From Calothrix sp. C42_A2020_038 (lineage in GTDB: Bacteria; Cyanobacteriota; Cyanobacteriia; Cyanobacteriales; Nostocaceae): a stretch of DNA of 64,000 nt. The stretch's first letter is position 1; every line of letters begins with the position of its first letter. A program made the translations under genes and the position numbers. The notes below the pieces were generated by a model. The model saw nothing but the letters and a program-made list of their open reading frames with translations, was not told the origin of the DNA and did no database searches. This document shows, in pieces, positions 18,173-28,418 of the stretch. The stretch lies in the NCBI GenBank assembly GCA_015272395.1, contig JACYLQ010000007.1, positions 186,001-250,000 of the forward strand, read 5' to 3'.

Positions 18173-19366
18173 TTATTTTGGCAAAGCTGAAAATTTTAAT
18201 TTATTTTTTGATTCAGGTACTTTCATAGGTAATTTACCTCCAATGACATCAAGATATAATTTTTCATATTGAGTAACAATTTTTTCTAAAGAAAAATCAT
18301 TAACAATTCGGTCTCTAGCTGCTTTTCCTAAAACTTCTCTACCCTCTAAACCTAAATTAATTAATTTCTGCCAAGCATTGGATAAAGCTAGTGGATTTCG
18401 TGGCTCTACAACTAGCCCTGTATTACCAACAATCCAACCAGAATCACCAACATCTGTAACAACACAAGGAGTGCTGCATGACATTGCTTCTCCAATGACT
18501 AAAGGAAAAGCTTCTCCGTAAGCTGAAGATACACTTAAAATATCCAGAGCAGAAAAGATTTTACATGTGTCACGGCGCTCTCCAAGTAAACTAACTTTAT
18601 TACTGATTCCTAAATTTTGAATTAACTGAGATAAATTATGATTACTATAGTCAACATGTTCACCTGCTAGAACAAAGTGGACATTAGAGTAACTATGAGA
18701 CAGTATTGATGCTGCTTTTAAAAAATTAGCATGGTCTTTCATTGGATGATAACGACAAATCAATCCAATCAAAAATGTATCTGTTGCTAAACCTAATTCA
18801 TCACGAAATTTAAGCCTGTCTGACTGGGATGCCTGAAAATGTGAAGTATCAAAGCCATTAGGAATAACACAAGTATTATCAGGAGAATATCCCAATGCTT
18901 CATGTTGTTTTTTACTATTTCGAGATACAAAAACTATTTTGTGATTAAGTTTAGAAATCCAGACACCAAGTTTAATCAAAATTTGTGTGAGTATTTTTTC
19001 TGATTTTAAAGAAGCAATAGAGTGATGAATACACCATACGACAGGTCTTTTTTTCAAGCTAAAAATATTTGTAAATTGTGCTGCCATATTACCATGATAC
19101 ATCCAACCTTGGATAATATCAGGCTTAATTTTATTAACTATACTTACTAATTTCCAAGCTGCTGCTAATGTTATTTTCCCTGGTTTCATATCAAGTGTAT
19201 AGACAGGTATACCCAAGGATTGTATACACTCACCAATTGTGCCTTTATCCATTAAAGAAAGCACGACAGGAGTAAAATATTCTCGATTAATGCGTGATAG
19301 CAACTGATATAACATTACTTCGGCGCCACCAATATCGAGACCCGTTGTGATATATAAAACTTTCAT
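18173..19366 (-). CDS. glycosyltransferase family 4
   Basis: This 397-residue GT-B enzyme has an N-terminal glycine motif TTGLDIGGAEVMLYQLL. The middle shows KIVFVSRNSKKQHEALGY and VIPNGFD. The donor domain shows GLICRYHPMKDHANFLKA, FVLAGEH and a C-terminal site SSAYGEAFPLVIGEAMSC with the expected GEAFPLVIGE acidic residues. It lies between the Wzy-like gene and the next glycosyltransferase in the minus-strand cluster. The sugar transferred is unknown. Confidence 0.9.
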   Translation of the reverse strand: MKVLYITTGLDIGGAEVMLYQLLSRINREYFTPVVLSLMDKGTIGECIQSLGIPVYTLDMKPGKITLAAAWKLVSIVNKIKPDIIQGWMYHGNMAAQFTNIFSLKKRPVVWCIHHSIASLKSEKILTQILIKLGVWISKLNHKIVFVSRNSKKQHEALGYSPDNTCVIPNGFDTSHFQASQSDRLKFRDELGLATDTFLIGLICRYHPMKDHANFLKAASILSHSYSNVHFVLAGEHVDYSNHNLSQLIQNLGISNKVSLLGERRDTCKIFSALDILSVSSAYGEAFPLVIGEAMSCSTPCVVTDVGDSGWIVGNTGLVVEPRNPLALSNAWQKLINLGLEGREVLGKAARDRIVNDFSLEKIVTQYEKLYLDVIGGKLPMKVPESKNKLKFSALPK

Positions 19367-19400
19367 AAATTATCTCCTTGATTGTTTATTTTTAAATTGT

Positions 19401-20642
19401 TTAATTTTTTAATTTCATATTATTGAGTTGTTTGATATGACTTTTTTGTGACATCACAGCCATCAAAGAAAAAGTTGTAAGAGTCTCACGATCATATACA
19501 ATTGTATTGCTAAATATAGCCCAAATAAATGTAAAAGTTGCTAGTAAAAAACCTAAATTTTTTGCTTCTCCCTCTGCATTATGTTGAATAGCAATCATTA
19601 GCCAAGGTAAAATGAAAAATCCTAATAATCCATGCTCTAACATATATGATAAATAAATATTATGTGGCAAAATATCACCCCAAGTTTTGACATAACCAAA
19701 TCCATGACCGAAAAGAGGTTGTGCTATAATTTTTTCCCAAGAACTTACGACTACATCTAGGCGTGATGTGTCGTCAGAAGCTTGACGGGAAGCCGGATTT
19801 GTAAAAGTCGCAATCCGAGTTTGTATGTCGTAGTTAATAACTCCTAGTTCTACAGCTTTATTTTCAAGAAAATCACCCAAAAAGGTAAAGTTTATAGCTA
19901 ATAGTAAAACAATAGTAAAAATTAATGTTAATTGCTGTCTTGGAATAATTTTTTTGACAAAGAACAATGCTAACAAGACTATCATGCAAATTGTCCCTCC
20001 GCGAGATAAAGTCATTAAAACACCGAAGAAGACGATAAAGTAAAAAGTTAAACGGTGTTTTGGAGGTAATAAGCCAATACTAAAGATTAAGGCATTAATT
20101 AGTACACAAGCTGCTTTATTCGGGTCAGCATAAAAACCTGCTGGTCTTCCTGTTGGATTAAATGTAGTTAATGTATGCCATATCTCTGGATTAAATAACT
20201 CAAGTATATAAGTATATATATTCCAAAACACAACAACAATGAAGCTAATTCTTGTGACTTTAATGACAATATCTTTACCAGAAAAAATGAATGAAGTCAC
20301 ACACAAAAAAATTACTACTAAAATACGATCATCTAATTCTTGATCAACTAAATCGTTTTTAATTGTCAACAAATAAGAAATCAATGAGAAAATGATATAA
20401 AAAATACACCATTTTAAAAGTTCAAATGGAAAATATTTGTAATTGTAGGAAAAGAAAGAAGGTATTAAAGGTAAAGAAGCTATGCCTACTGCTAACACTA
20501 TTATGTAAGGAGGGGGAATATAACCGGAATCAAACCAGTAGATATCTCCGGCAGTAAAGAAAACTCCCACAATCACAAGTGCTAAAAAGCACTGATAATA
20601 TAAAATAAGATTATTACTTTTCTGTGAAGATAAAAAATTCAT
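19401..20642 (-). CDS. O-antigen ligase/polymerase family (Wzy-like)
   Basis: This 413-residue polytopic membrane protein has roughly ten to eleven hydrophobic segments and a larger periplasmic loop (about residues 270-330). The loop contains SSWEKIIAQPLFGHGFGYVKTWGDILPHNIYLSYMLEHG split over two parts; the FGHGFG...PHNIYL pattern is the signature of the O-antigen ligase/Wzy_C family. It probably polymerises flipped repeat units. GRPAGFYADPNKAA near residue 165 is another family-typical loop. It lies between two glycosyltransferase genes on the same strand. Confidence 0.88.
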   Translation of the reverse strand: MNFLSSQKSNNLILYYQCFLALVIVGVFFTAGDIYWFDSGYIPPPYIIVLAVGIASLPLIPSFFSYNYKYFPFELLKWCIFYIIFSLISYLLTIKNDLVDQELDDRILVVIFLCVTSFIFSGKDIVIKVTRISFIVVVFWNIYTYILELFNPEIWHTLTTFNPTGRPAGFYADPNKAACVLINALIFSIGLLPPKHRLTFYFIVFFGVLMTLSRGGTICMIVLLALFFVKKIIPRQQLTLIFTIVLLLAINFTFLGDFLENKAVELGVINYDIQTRIATFTNPASRQASDDTSRLDVVVSSWEKIIAQPLFGHGFGYVKTWGDILPHNIYLSYMLEHGLLGFFILPWLMIAIQHNAEGEAKNLGFLLATFTFIWAIFSNTIVYDRETLTTFSLMAVMSQKSHIKQLNNMKLKN

Positions 20643-20828
20643 AATTTAAATATATGAAATTTGGTATATCAACATTACTCATAAATGAGTAGTTAGATCT
20701 TGTCAGAAAGCATAATAACTAGTACAGGTTGGCGGAAATCAAGCGACCATTAAAAATAGCTGGAAAGTTCTTAAAATCAACTTTCTTTTTAATTTTGACT
20801 TTTGACTTTTGCTTTGTTGTACTAGTTG

Positions 20829-21932
20829 TTATGCAGCAAACAACAAAGATAAATACTTGGACACTGAATGTTCAACAGAAAAATATTTAGCTCTCTGAAG
20901 TAGTATTTCTTTGCTTATAGGGTTATTTAATATATTTTGCATTCCATGAGAAAGTGCAACCTCGTCTCCAACTGGTACCAAAATACCGTATTTACCTTCG
21001 TCTAAAATTTCATTTGGCCCGCTAGGGCAATTAGTGGAAACTACAGGACAACCACAAGCCATTGCTTCAATGATTACAGTTGGTAATCCTTCCCAGCGAG
21101 ATGAAAGTACAAATGCCTTAGCGTTATACATATATGCATAAGGATTGTCAACAAATCCAGGTAAACAAACATCTTCAGCGAGTCCTAGGGCATTTACACT
21201 TGCTTCTAACTCCCCTCTTAAATCACCTTCACCCAGGATAATCAGTTTAGCTTGCCTTTGTTTTCTCAATAATCCAAAGGCTTTAATTAAATTTTGGAAG
21301 TCTTTTTGTTCGGATAAACGTCCTACAGCAACAAATACTGGTGGTTCTCCTTGCCGAAACCAAGGGTGTTCTACAGGCATTTGTGCTTTTTCTAAGATGT
21401 CATCATCAACTATTGGATTGTGGATAACATGAACTTTGCCTTTCGGAAAAGCAAGTACAGTCTCCAAGTCCTCCGCTACACCTTTAGAAACACCAACAAT
21501 GGCGCCTGCACGAGGATAAAGAGTGTGTACGAGCAGGGAAAAAACACTATTTAAAAGTAATGTTGAATTTTTGAGAGAGGCAGATAAATTGTTTTGTTCG
21601 ACCAGTACCAATTTTGTATTTGTACCAGAAATCTCTTTTGCTAAAGTTGCTGCTACATTTGCATACTCCATATGTGAAATTAGAGCATCCGGTTTGTTAT
21701 TTTTTAAGTAACGCGCTAAAGGTAAGATAGCCTTTAAGACTCTACCTGCACCTAAATCGACAATACGTACTTCTTTCGGTACTTGATTTAAATAGGGGCC
21801 TGTCGCATCAGCCAAAACTAAGTCTAAAGTCAAATCTTTCCCCAACATCCCTTTGAAAAGCTTAATTGCAGCTTTTTCAGCACCACCACCAAACAAACTG
21901 GGAAGAAAACAAGCAATTTTTTTTGTCTTCAT
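20829..21932 (-). CDS. glycosyltransferase family 4
   Basis: This 367-residue GT-B enzyme begins IACFLPSLFGGGAEKAAI, the glycine loop typical of GT4 enzymes. It also shows VSKGVAEDLE, HVIHNPIVD, VAVGRLSEQKDFQNLIKAF, LIILGEGDLRGELE and the donor site SSRWEGLPTVIIEAMACGCPVVST. All hallmark positions are intact. The specificity cannot be told. It is similar in layout to the upstream neighbour at 21974, so the pair may be an old duplication. Confidence 0.92.
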   Translation of the reverse strand: MKTKKIACFLPSLFGGGAEKAAIKLFKGMLGKDLTLDLVLADATGPYLNQVPKEVRIVDLGAGRVLKAILPLARYLKNNKPDALISHMEYANVAATLAKEISGTNTKLVLVEQNNLSASLKNSTLLLNSVFSLLVHTLYPRAGAIVGVSKGVAEDLETVLAFPKGKVHVIHNPIVDDDILEKAQMPVEHPWFRQGEPPVFVAVGRLSEQKDFQNLIKAFGLLRKQRQAKLIILGEGDLRGELEASVNALGLAEDVCLPGFVDNPYAYMYNAKAFVLSSRWEGLPTVIIEAMACGCPVVSTNCPSGPNEILDEGKYGILVPVGDEVALSHGMQNILNNPISKEILLQRAKYFSVEHSVSKYLSLLFAA

Positions 21933-21973
21933 TGCTGTACCTAAAAATATATTAATAACTGGTTATTCAAATT

Positions 21974-23131
21974 TTAGGAGATTACCTCTTTGAGGTTAGA
22001 TTTAGATTTTTCCCACAAAATTAGTTTGAACAAACTTTCCCATTCACTTAAGATTTTTTCGATACTAAAACGCTCCGTTACTTCTGGTGCGCGGGCACTC
22101 AAATGCTGCCTTAGTATTTCATTAGACATTAAATTATCCATAGTTTTCGCTAATGATGAAATATCTTCACTTGGTACTAAAATTCCATCTATTCCATCAC
22201 GAATAATTTCTCTCGGTCCGCTATGACAATCAGTTGATATTGCAGGTAATCCACAAGCCATTGCTTCACCAAGAGCCATTGGAAAAGCTTCATGTCGGGA
22301 AGACATCACAAATAATTTAGCTCTCCTTAAAATAGCAAAGGGGTTGCTGACAGCCCCAAGAAAAACGACTTTATTAGATAAACCTAAACTTTCTTTCCTT
22401 TGTTCTAGTTCATCACGGAGTTCACCTTTCCCTAAAATCAATAACTGCCAGTCAGGATGAAGATGAGCGATTTTCGCAAAAGCTGATAATAAGATATCAA
22501 AGCCTTTTTGAGGTAATAATCTTCCCATTGCAACAACCCATTTTTTCTCTCGGTTAACGTCTTGATTAAGAGAAAGAATAAATTCTTGATCTTCTTGTTC
22601 GTTTTGTTGTTGCAATACAAAAGGATTGTAAATTACCAATCTTTTACTTTTTGCTAACCAATTGAAAGCAACATCTACTCCCTGACTTACGCTTACAACT
22701 CGATCTGCGTAAGGATAAGAGAAACGTCGCAATAATTCCCAGATTCTGCCGTAAGAGAACATTTTTGGGTCTGAGTGTTCTGTTACAAGTACAGGTATCT
22801 TACTTTGAAACAAAGATATTATTGTTAAAATATTTGTTGATGTTAAGTGTGAAATAACTATATCTGGTTTAGTAGAAATGATGGCTTCCCTTAATTTTAC
22901 TAAACGGAACAAATTGCTATAAAGGGCTTGGAGGACATTTATAGAGTCGCTCATAATTCCTAAAGCTATTCTGTTGACACCCTTTGGTAAGCTGTAAAAA
23001 TCTCTCTCTTTTCCGTAAAGCGTGATTACTGTAACTTTATGTCCTCTGTCGATTAATCCCTTCGCGAGTAAGACGACAACTCTTTCTGCTCCACCACCAT
23101 ATAGCGATGATATTACTAATGTAATATTCAT
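21974..23131 (-). CDS. glycosyltransferase family 4
   Basis: This 385-residue GT-B enzyme shows ISSLYGGGAERVVVLLAKG at the start, VVSVSQGVDV, VAMGRLLPQKGFDILLSAF, LILGKGELRDELEQ and SSRHEAFPMALGEAMACGLPAIST, a complete GT4 donor site. Its start overlaps the end of the flippase gene by 4 bases, indicating translational coupling. It probably adds one sugar of the repeat unit at the cytoplasmic face. Confidence 0.92.
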   Translation of the reverse strand: MNITLVISSLYGGGAERVVVLLAKGLIDRGHKVTVITLYGKERDFYSLPKGVNRIALGIMSDSINVLQALYSNLFRLVKLREAIISTKPDIVISHLTSTNILTIISLFQSKIPVLVTEHSDPKMFSYGRIWELLRRFSYPYADRVVSVSQGVDVAFNWLAKSKRLVIYNPFVLQQQNEQEDQEFILSLNQDVNREKKWVVAMGRLLPQKGFDILLSAFAKIAHLHPDWQLLILGKGELRDELEQRKESLGLSNKVVFLGAVSNPFAILRRAKLFVMSSRHEAFPMALGEAMACGLPAISTDCHSGPREIIRDGIDGILVPSEDISSLAKTMDNLMSNEILRQHLSARAPEVTERFSIEKILSEWESLFKLILWEKSKSNLKEVIS

Positions 23132-24504
23132 AAATTTACCCCTCTTTGATTAGTAATAATTTCCTTTAAGTACTTGAAAGAGAAAAAGAGTAGAAAATTA
23201 AATGAAACTAAGTAAACAATACTAGTTGATAAAGCGATACCTTGGATACCAAAGAAAGGCATTAATGTATAGTTTCCTATTATATTGACTATCAAGTTGA
23301 TAGCAGAACCCCACATTAAAATTTTGTTTTTTTGAATAGAAATTATTAATTGGACTAGAAAAACTGCTCCCACATAAAAAGGTATTTGCAAGGCATAGCA
23401 GTTCTGAATTTGAGATACTAGTTGAGTGTCTTCTGGTGTAAATGAGCCTCTCTGTAAAAGTAGTTTTACTATTGTTTCAGAGGCAAATATCAATAATCCT
23501 GTAAATGGTAAAGTCACAATAAATATTAGCCTTAGATAATGCTTGAGTGTGTGTATAACACCTTGCCAGTCATGGTGAGCAACCATTTTGGAAAAATAAG
23601 GAATGACTGCAGTATTTAGTGCTGTGGTCGTTAAAAATATTGGTAGTACAACAACTTTATCTGCATAATTTAGTGCAGCTACACTTCCAGGAGCTAGCAT
23701 TGCTGCCATTGACTGGTCTACAATACCAGTACTACACATCAAAAAAGCAGCAGTAACAGATGGTAAATATTGACTCACTACTTGACGTAAGTTTTTACTA
23801 AAACCATGCCATTTTGGAAATATAGAAACTTCTTGCCTTTTCAGTTCTAAACCCAAAATTATTATCTCTAATGTTGTGCCACAAAGTAAACCAGCAACCA
23901 AGGAAAAGCTTTTCCAAGACTCTAAACTTAGTAGGAATACTATAGTTGCTACTGGTGTTAGTGTTGGAGTAAATGCTGAAAGAGCAAAACGCTCTTTTGC
24001 ATTCAAAATTGCACTAAGTATTGTAATACAACCACTAGTTAGAACAAAAGGTGATACTGCATAAATTAAACGAAATGTAAGTTCTGTTTTTTCTGCATTA
24101 AAACCTTTCGTAATTAAAGGTACATAGATGGGAGCGGTAACGACTATTAAAATAGCCGTAATCAATAGTAGCGACAAAGCTAGAGCTATAGCTCCAGATA
24201 ACAAGGATTGAGCAGCTTTTCTTCCTTCTCTTTCTAGAACTTGAATGTATGTGGGTACTAACGCTTCATTTAACGCTCCTGCAATAACATTAATGATGAA
24301 AAAAGGAACCATTACAGCAATGAAGTAAGCGTCTAATTCATCGTTAGTACCAAATTTCCAGGCAACTACTAATTCTTTAAGAACAGATATTCCTTTGCTA
24401 AAGCCAACTCCTAAGCCAACAGTAATTGCTGCACCTAATATTTTCCTATTAGTTGAACCGGTTGTTAGTCTATTCCATAAATTCAGTATTTTTGTTAGAT
24501 ACAT
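23128..24504 (-). CDS. MurJ/MviN-like lipid-linked oligosaccharide flippase (Wzx role)
   Basis: This 458-residue MOP-superfamily membrane protein has about 12-14 hydrophobic segments. The N-terminal region (VSKGISVLKELVVAWKFG..DELDAYFIA, then IAGALNEALVPTYI) is the MurJ/MviN signature. Because it sits inside a polysaccharide locus with no other flippase, it most likely moves the lipid-linked repeat unit across the membrane, the Wzx role, rather than lipid II; the housekeeping MurJ would be elsewhere. It overlaps the next gene by 4 bases and lies 31 bases below the dehydratase gene. Confidence 0.85.
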   Translation of the reverse strand: MYLTKILNLWNRLTTGSTNRKILGAAITVGLGVGFSKGISVLKELVVAWKFGTNDELDAYFIAVMVPFFIINVIAGALNEALVPTYIQVLEREGRKAAQSLLSGAIALALSLLLITAILIVVTAPIYVPLITKGFNAEKTELTFRLIYAVSPFVLTSGCITILSAILNAKERFALSAFTPTLTPVATIVFLLSLESWKSFSLVAGLLCGTTLEIIILGLELKRQEVSIFPKWHGFSKNLRQVVSQYLPSVTAAFLMCSTGIVDQSMAAMLAPGSVAALNYADKVVVLPIFLTTTALNTAVIPYFSKMVAHHDWQGVIHTLKHYLRLIFIVTLPFTGLLIFASETIVKLLLQRGSFTPEDTQLVSQIQNCYALQIPFYVGAVFLVQLIISIQKNKILMWGSAINLIVNIIGNYTLMPFFGIQGIALSTSIVYLVSFNFLLFFSFKYLKEIITNQRGVNL

Positions 24505-24535
24505 GATGGCTAGATATTTTACTTTTCAAGTGAAT

Positions 24536-26581
24536 TTAAGCACTTTTAACCTCGGTTTTTGGGTATTTATTAGTGTTTTTAGTTGACAGTACTATGTCAT
24601 TAGCTAGAGTATCTACTTGTCCATTATTTTCTAAATACTTAGGCTTATAACCAGGTACTATTTGTTCGAGCAAAAACACAATCGTATTTGCATCATTCTT
24701 TGCAGCAGCCTTACATAAGACATCTACGGTAAGATTCAAAGTTTCCGGCACTATTCGACTCGCGTTCTTCACCATAAATAACTTTTCATGCTCGGTTGGC
24801 TCGTATTCTTCACCTTCGACAAACAACTCTTCAAACAACTTCTCCCCTGGTCGCAATCCAGTAAACACAATATCAATGTCTTTACTAACTTCATAACCTG
24901 AAAGTCTAATCAATTCTTTTGCCAGGTCAACAATCTTCACTGGTTGACCCATATTGAGCATTAACACTTCACCACCACGACCAAGTACTGCTGCTTGCAA
25001 AACTAGTTGTACCGCTTCTGGAATCGTCATGAAGTAACGACAAATATCAGGGTGAGTGACTGTAATCGGACCTCCAGCTGCTATTTGTTTTTTGAAAGTT
25101 GGTACGACACTACCGCGACTGCCTAATACGTTGCCAAATCTTACTGCTACATATGACTTTCCGCTTTGTCTTGCTGCTTGTAACACTAACATTTCTGCCA
25201 CTCTTTTACTGGCGCCCATCACATTGGTTGGATTGACAGCCTTATCTGTGGATATCATCACGAAGTGATTGACATTGTATTGCAGTGATAGCTCGACGAG
25301 ATTTCTAGTACCTACAACATTATTTGTTATCGCTTCCGATGGGTTGAGTTCCATCAGAGGAACATGTTTATGTGCAGCAGCATGAAAAACTACATCGGGT
25401 TGGAACTTTTCAAATGCATGTTTGAGCCTTTCTCGACACCGAATATCTGCTATGAAAGTCAACAAACCCGGGGTATTGCGTAAAGTTTTAGCTTCATCTT
25501 TCAGTACCTTTATCACCTGCTCAAGTTCCTGCTGGATGTTAAAAACCGAATTCTCTCCGTGTCCAAGCAATATTAATTCGCTCGGACGGCATTTAAGAAT
25601 TTGACGGCACAACTCGCTACCTATCGATCCTCCAGCACCCGTTATTAAAACCTTTTTACCCTTAAGAAACCTAGAAACACGCTCTATTTCTGTTTGAATC
25701 GGTTCACGACGAAGCAAATCCTCAATTCTGACATCGCGAATACTTTCCACACGAACACGACCATTGAGAATCTCATTCAGCCCAGGTACAGTACTCGTTT
25801 GAATATTGGCTGTATTACAAATATTCACAACATCCCTAATTACCTGTCCTGCAACACTTGGCATCGCAATAATTGCTTTACGAGCATACAATCTTTTCGC
25901 AGTTTCAGGGATTGCAGTCCTAGCACCAACTACAGGAACACCACGAATCCGAGTGTTCAGCTTTTGTGGATCATCATCGATAAAAGCAACAGGACGTAAA
26001 CCCAAGTGAGGATTGCGCTGCATTTCTTGAACAAGTGATACTCCAGCATTTCCGGCGCCAACAACAATAACACGCTCCTCTAAATCGAAACTTGCACCCC
26101 TTTGCTGAAGACGTTCAGTAACTCGAAAGCTAAAGCGAAAGGCGCCGACAAAAATATAGGTAAGTAATCCGTCAATAAAAGGCAACGATTTCGGTAACTG
26201 GTCTACGCTAAAAGTTAAAACATACTTCAAAGTATCAAACAATATTGCCTGAACAACTACCGCAGCAGTTGTCAGAACACCAACATATAACAGTTCCTCA
26301 ATGCTTGCATAACGCCAGTAACGACGGTAAAACCCGAAACTCCAAAATATAGCTATCTTGACTACTAAAAATAAAGCTGTTGCTACTCCTAAGTCCTTTA
26401 TATAAGAATTGATTTCAATATTCCCGTCCAAACGCAAAATTAATGCAATTAACGGCGTAGTTAAAAATATAAGAATATCAACAAAAAATAAATGACGATT
26501 TCGCAACTTTGACAGTTGGCTCGAAATAATATTTAAAGCATTCTTAACTAGCCAGTGAGAAACAAAAAATAAAATATTCAT
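24536..26581 (-). CDS. CapD/WbpM/PglF-type nucleotide-sugar 4,6-dehydratase
   Basis: This membrane-bound enzyme converts UDP-GlcNAc (or a related sugar) to a 4-keto-6-deoxy form. It has four N-terminal membrane helices (about 27-150), then a first Rossmann part (VIVVGAGNAGVSLVQEM) and the catalytic SDR domain. That domain shows LITGAGGSIGSELCRQIL, ISTDKAVNPTNVMGASKR and VRFGNVLGSRGSVVPTFKKQ. In this family the usual YxxxK tyrosine is replaced (here MGASK), as expected. Start: ATG at 26581 with AGGAG 12 bases upstream; frames to 26641 are open, so the N-terminus is uncertain. It is the first gene of the cluster. Confidence 0.93.
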   Translation of the reverse strand: MNILFFVSHWLVKNALNIISSQLSKLRNRHLFFVDILIFLTTPLIALILRLDGNIEINSYIKDLGVATALFLVVKIAIFWSFGFYRRYWRYASIEELLYVGVLTTAAVVVQAILFDTLKYVLTFSVDQLPKSLPFIDGLLTYIFVGAFRFSFRVTERLQQRGASFDLEERVIVVGAGNAGVSLVQEMQRNPHLGLRPVAFIDDDPQKLNTRIRGVPVVGARTAIPETAKRLYARKAIIAMPSVAGQVIRDVVNICNTANIQTSTVPGLNEILNGRVRVESIRDVRIEDLLRREPIQTEIERVSRFLKGKKVLITGAGGSIGSELCRQILKCRPSELILLGHGENSVFNIQQELEQVIKVLKDEAKTLRNTPGLLTFIADIRCRERLKHAFEKFQPDVVFHAAAHKHVPLMELNPSEAITNNVVGTRNLVELSLQYNVNHFVMISTDKAVNPTNVMGASKRVAEMLVLQAARQSGKSYVAVRFGNVLGSRGSVVPTFKKQIAAGGPITVTHPDICRYFMTIPEAVQLVLQAAVLGRGGEVLMLNMGQPVKIVDLAKELIRLSGYEVSKDIDIVFTGLRPGEKLFEELFVEGEEYEPTEHEKLFMVKNASRIVPETLNLTVDVLCKAAAKNDANTIVFLLEQIVPGYKPKYLENNGQVDTLANDIVLSTKNTNKYPKTEVKSA

Positions 26582-27725
26582 ACCAGTCCAACACTCCTGG
26601 GAGACATGCATATACAGCCCGGAAAAAATGTCCAAGCTCAAAGCATTAATTCCGTGAACACAGTCATAATTTCATCTAACAAAACAAGACCAGCAAGCAT
26701 CTAAATCTTGAAATGTTAACATTAAGATTTATCCAGCTGATGCAATTGATTAATAAATATTTAACCATTTAACCAATTGACCATTAATTAGTGGTAAAAA
26801 TCAATGATTTTCCTTTCAAAACAACTTAAACTTTTATTGTAGATACACAATTGAATAGCCTCACAAAGTAATTGCTGCTTACAAGTATCAAACTTTAGCT
26901 TTTTCTTAACATAGCTAAAACCAGCTATAATACAAAGTAAATACAACAAAGTAAATACAACAAAAAAATCTTACTCAAAATGCACGTTTAGCAATATTCT
27001 AGGCATTCACTAATCGACCCTACCATATTAAAACTCTTCGAGCCTCAGATTAATTAAACATTACAGTTATGCTGCCACTAACTACAATCATCAACTAACT
27101 AAAGGGTACAGTTAACAGTAAGCAACTATCAAGACAATGTATGCGTTTTTAAATATCAGTAATTCGCATATCATTGGAGATACACCTACCTTGCAATAAA
27201 ATTATATTATTGCTAATGCGTGAAGTATGTAGAACGAACATATGTGTATGCACCCTTAGACACTACAATTTTGTCAAGTTATAATACTTAAAAAACGTTT
27301 CATAAATTTCTGCCATCCACATAATCTTACATAAATGACAGATGCTTCAAAAGTGAGATGCTCCAAGGTATACTTTGGATTAATTATGTCTAGCAAAGGT
27401 CAGTAAATAGTAATTAGCGCTTAACTGTTAACCTTCACTAAGCTAGACAAATAAAGTAGCTGAAACCGATGATTCAAATTTTATCTTTGTTTTTTGGTTT
27501 CACCCTTGTCCATACTTTTTGTAGCAGGTTTATTCTGGGTGAGTGTGCCAATTTGGCAGAACTTTTATGCGAAATTGTAATAATCCTTCGTTGGAAAATT
27601 ATGATTGCAGTAGCCATAGTAAAAACTATTACTATGGCTGTTCAAGCATTTCAACTGATAATTATCATTACCAATGTTGTCGATTAAGGAGTTGTAATCA
27701 AAAATTCACCTTAAGTATTTCCTGG
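26582..27725. other. 1.1-kb intergenic region upstream of the polysaccharide cluster
   Basis: This AT-rich gap should contain the promoter for the minus-strand polysaccharide operon. It holds a 14-base direct repeat (26932-26945 and 26946-26959, ACAAAGTAAATACA) and a perfect 10-base hairpin (27612-27621 with 27630-27639, 8-base loop). Short plus-strand frames at 27469-27687 and 27543-27743 overlap each other, lack ribosome sites and resemble nothing known. Confidence 0.5.
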
Positions 27726-28244
27726 CTAAATTTTTGCTTCTAATGATTTTAGTAACTCAGTATTTACTCCAGATTCACGAGTGAGAACTATTTTGCCGGT
27801 ACGAGCTATTTCCTTTAGTCCAAACTTCTGCAATACTTGCACTATTGCCACCATTTTACCGGGATCGCCTACTACTTCAAGTGTTAGTGAATCTTCCGCA
27901 ACATCTACTACGCGCGCGCGGAATATCTGAGCAAGTTCAACAATTTCGGAGCGATTGATACTGGTAGCATTCACTTTCAGCAACATTAATTCGCGTTCAA
28001 CACAAGGAATTTCAGTAATATCCTGAACTTTCAGGACATTAATCAACTTATAAAGTTGTTTAGTCAGTTGCTCTATAATGCGGTCGTCACCAGGTACAAC
28101 CATTGTAATTCTGGAAATACCTGATTGTTCGGCAGGGCCAACAGCAAGACTTTCGATATTAAAACCACGACGCGCGAATAAACCAGCAATGCGGGACAGT
28201 ACTCCCGCTTCGTCTTCAACAAGGACGGAAAGTGTGTGTTTCAT
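27726..28244 (-). CDS. ilvN: acetolactate synthase small (regulatory) subunit
   Basis: This regulatory subunit of acetohydroxyacid synthase confers valine feedback control on branched-chain amino-acid synthesis. The N-terminal ACT domain (1-75) shows [23 protein letters not shown] split by the typical [10 protein letters not shown] and [10 protein letters not shown]. The C-terminal half ([33 protein letters not shown]) matches the IlvH C-terminal domain. Start: an in-frame ATG 54 bases upstream would add 18 residues unlike the family, so MKHTLSV is chosen (172 residues). The catalytic subunit gene is not in the window. Confidence 0.95.
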   Translation of the reverse strand: MKHTLSVLVEDEAGVLSRIAGLFARRGFNIESLAVGPAEQSGISRITMVVPGDDRIIEQLTKQLYKLINVLKVQDITEIPCVERELMLLKVNATSINRSEIVELAQIFRARVVDVAEDSLTLEVVGDPGKMVAIVQVLQKFGLKEIARTGKIVLTRESGVNTELLKSLEAKI

Positions 28245-28418
28245 ATTTAGCAGGGAAGAGGAAAAGTGGAAAGCAGCTAAAGAAAGTTGACAAGTCAAAT
28301 TCGATTTTCCTTTTTCATTTGGAAAATCAGGTATATTTGTAACTATAAAAGTCCAGACAATTATTTTAAACTCAAAGACGTACCACTTATAACACCTAGA
28401 GACTTTTCTATTTTCCCC

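Noticed and set aside
27469-27743. Two overlapping plus-strand frames of 66-72 codons
   Set aside because: They overlap in different frames, lack ribosome sites and have odd composition; neither is convincing.
28311-28345. GTA/TAC-like spacing resembling an NtcA site before ilvN
   Set aside because: The exact GTA-N8-TAC pattern is not met on either strand.
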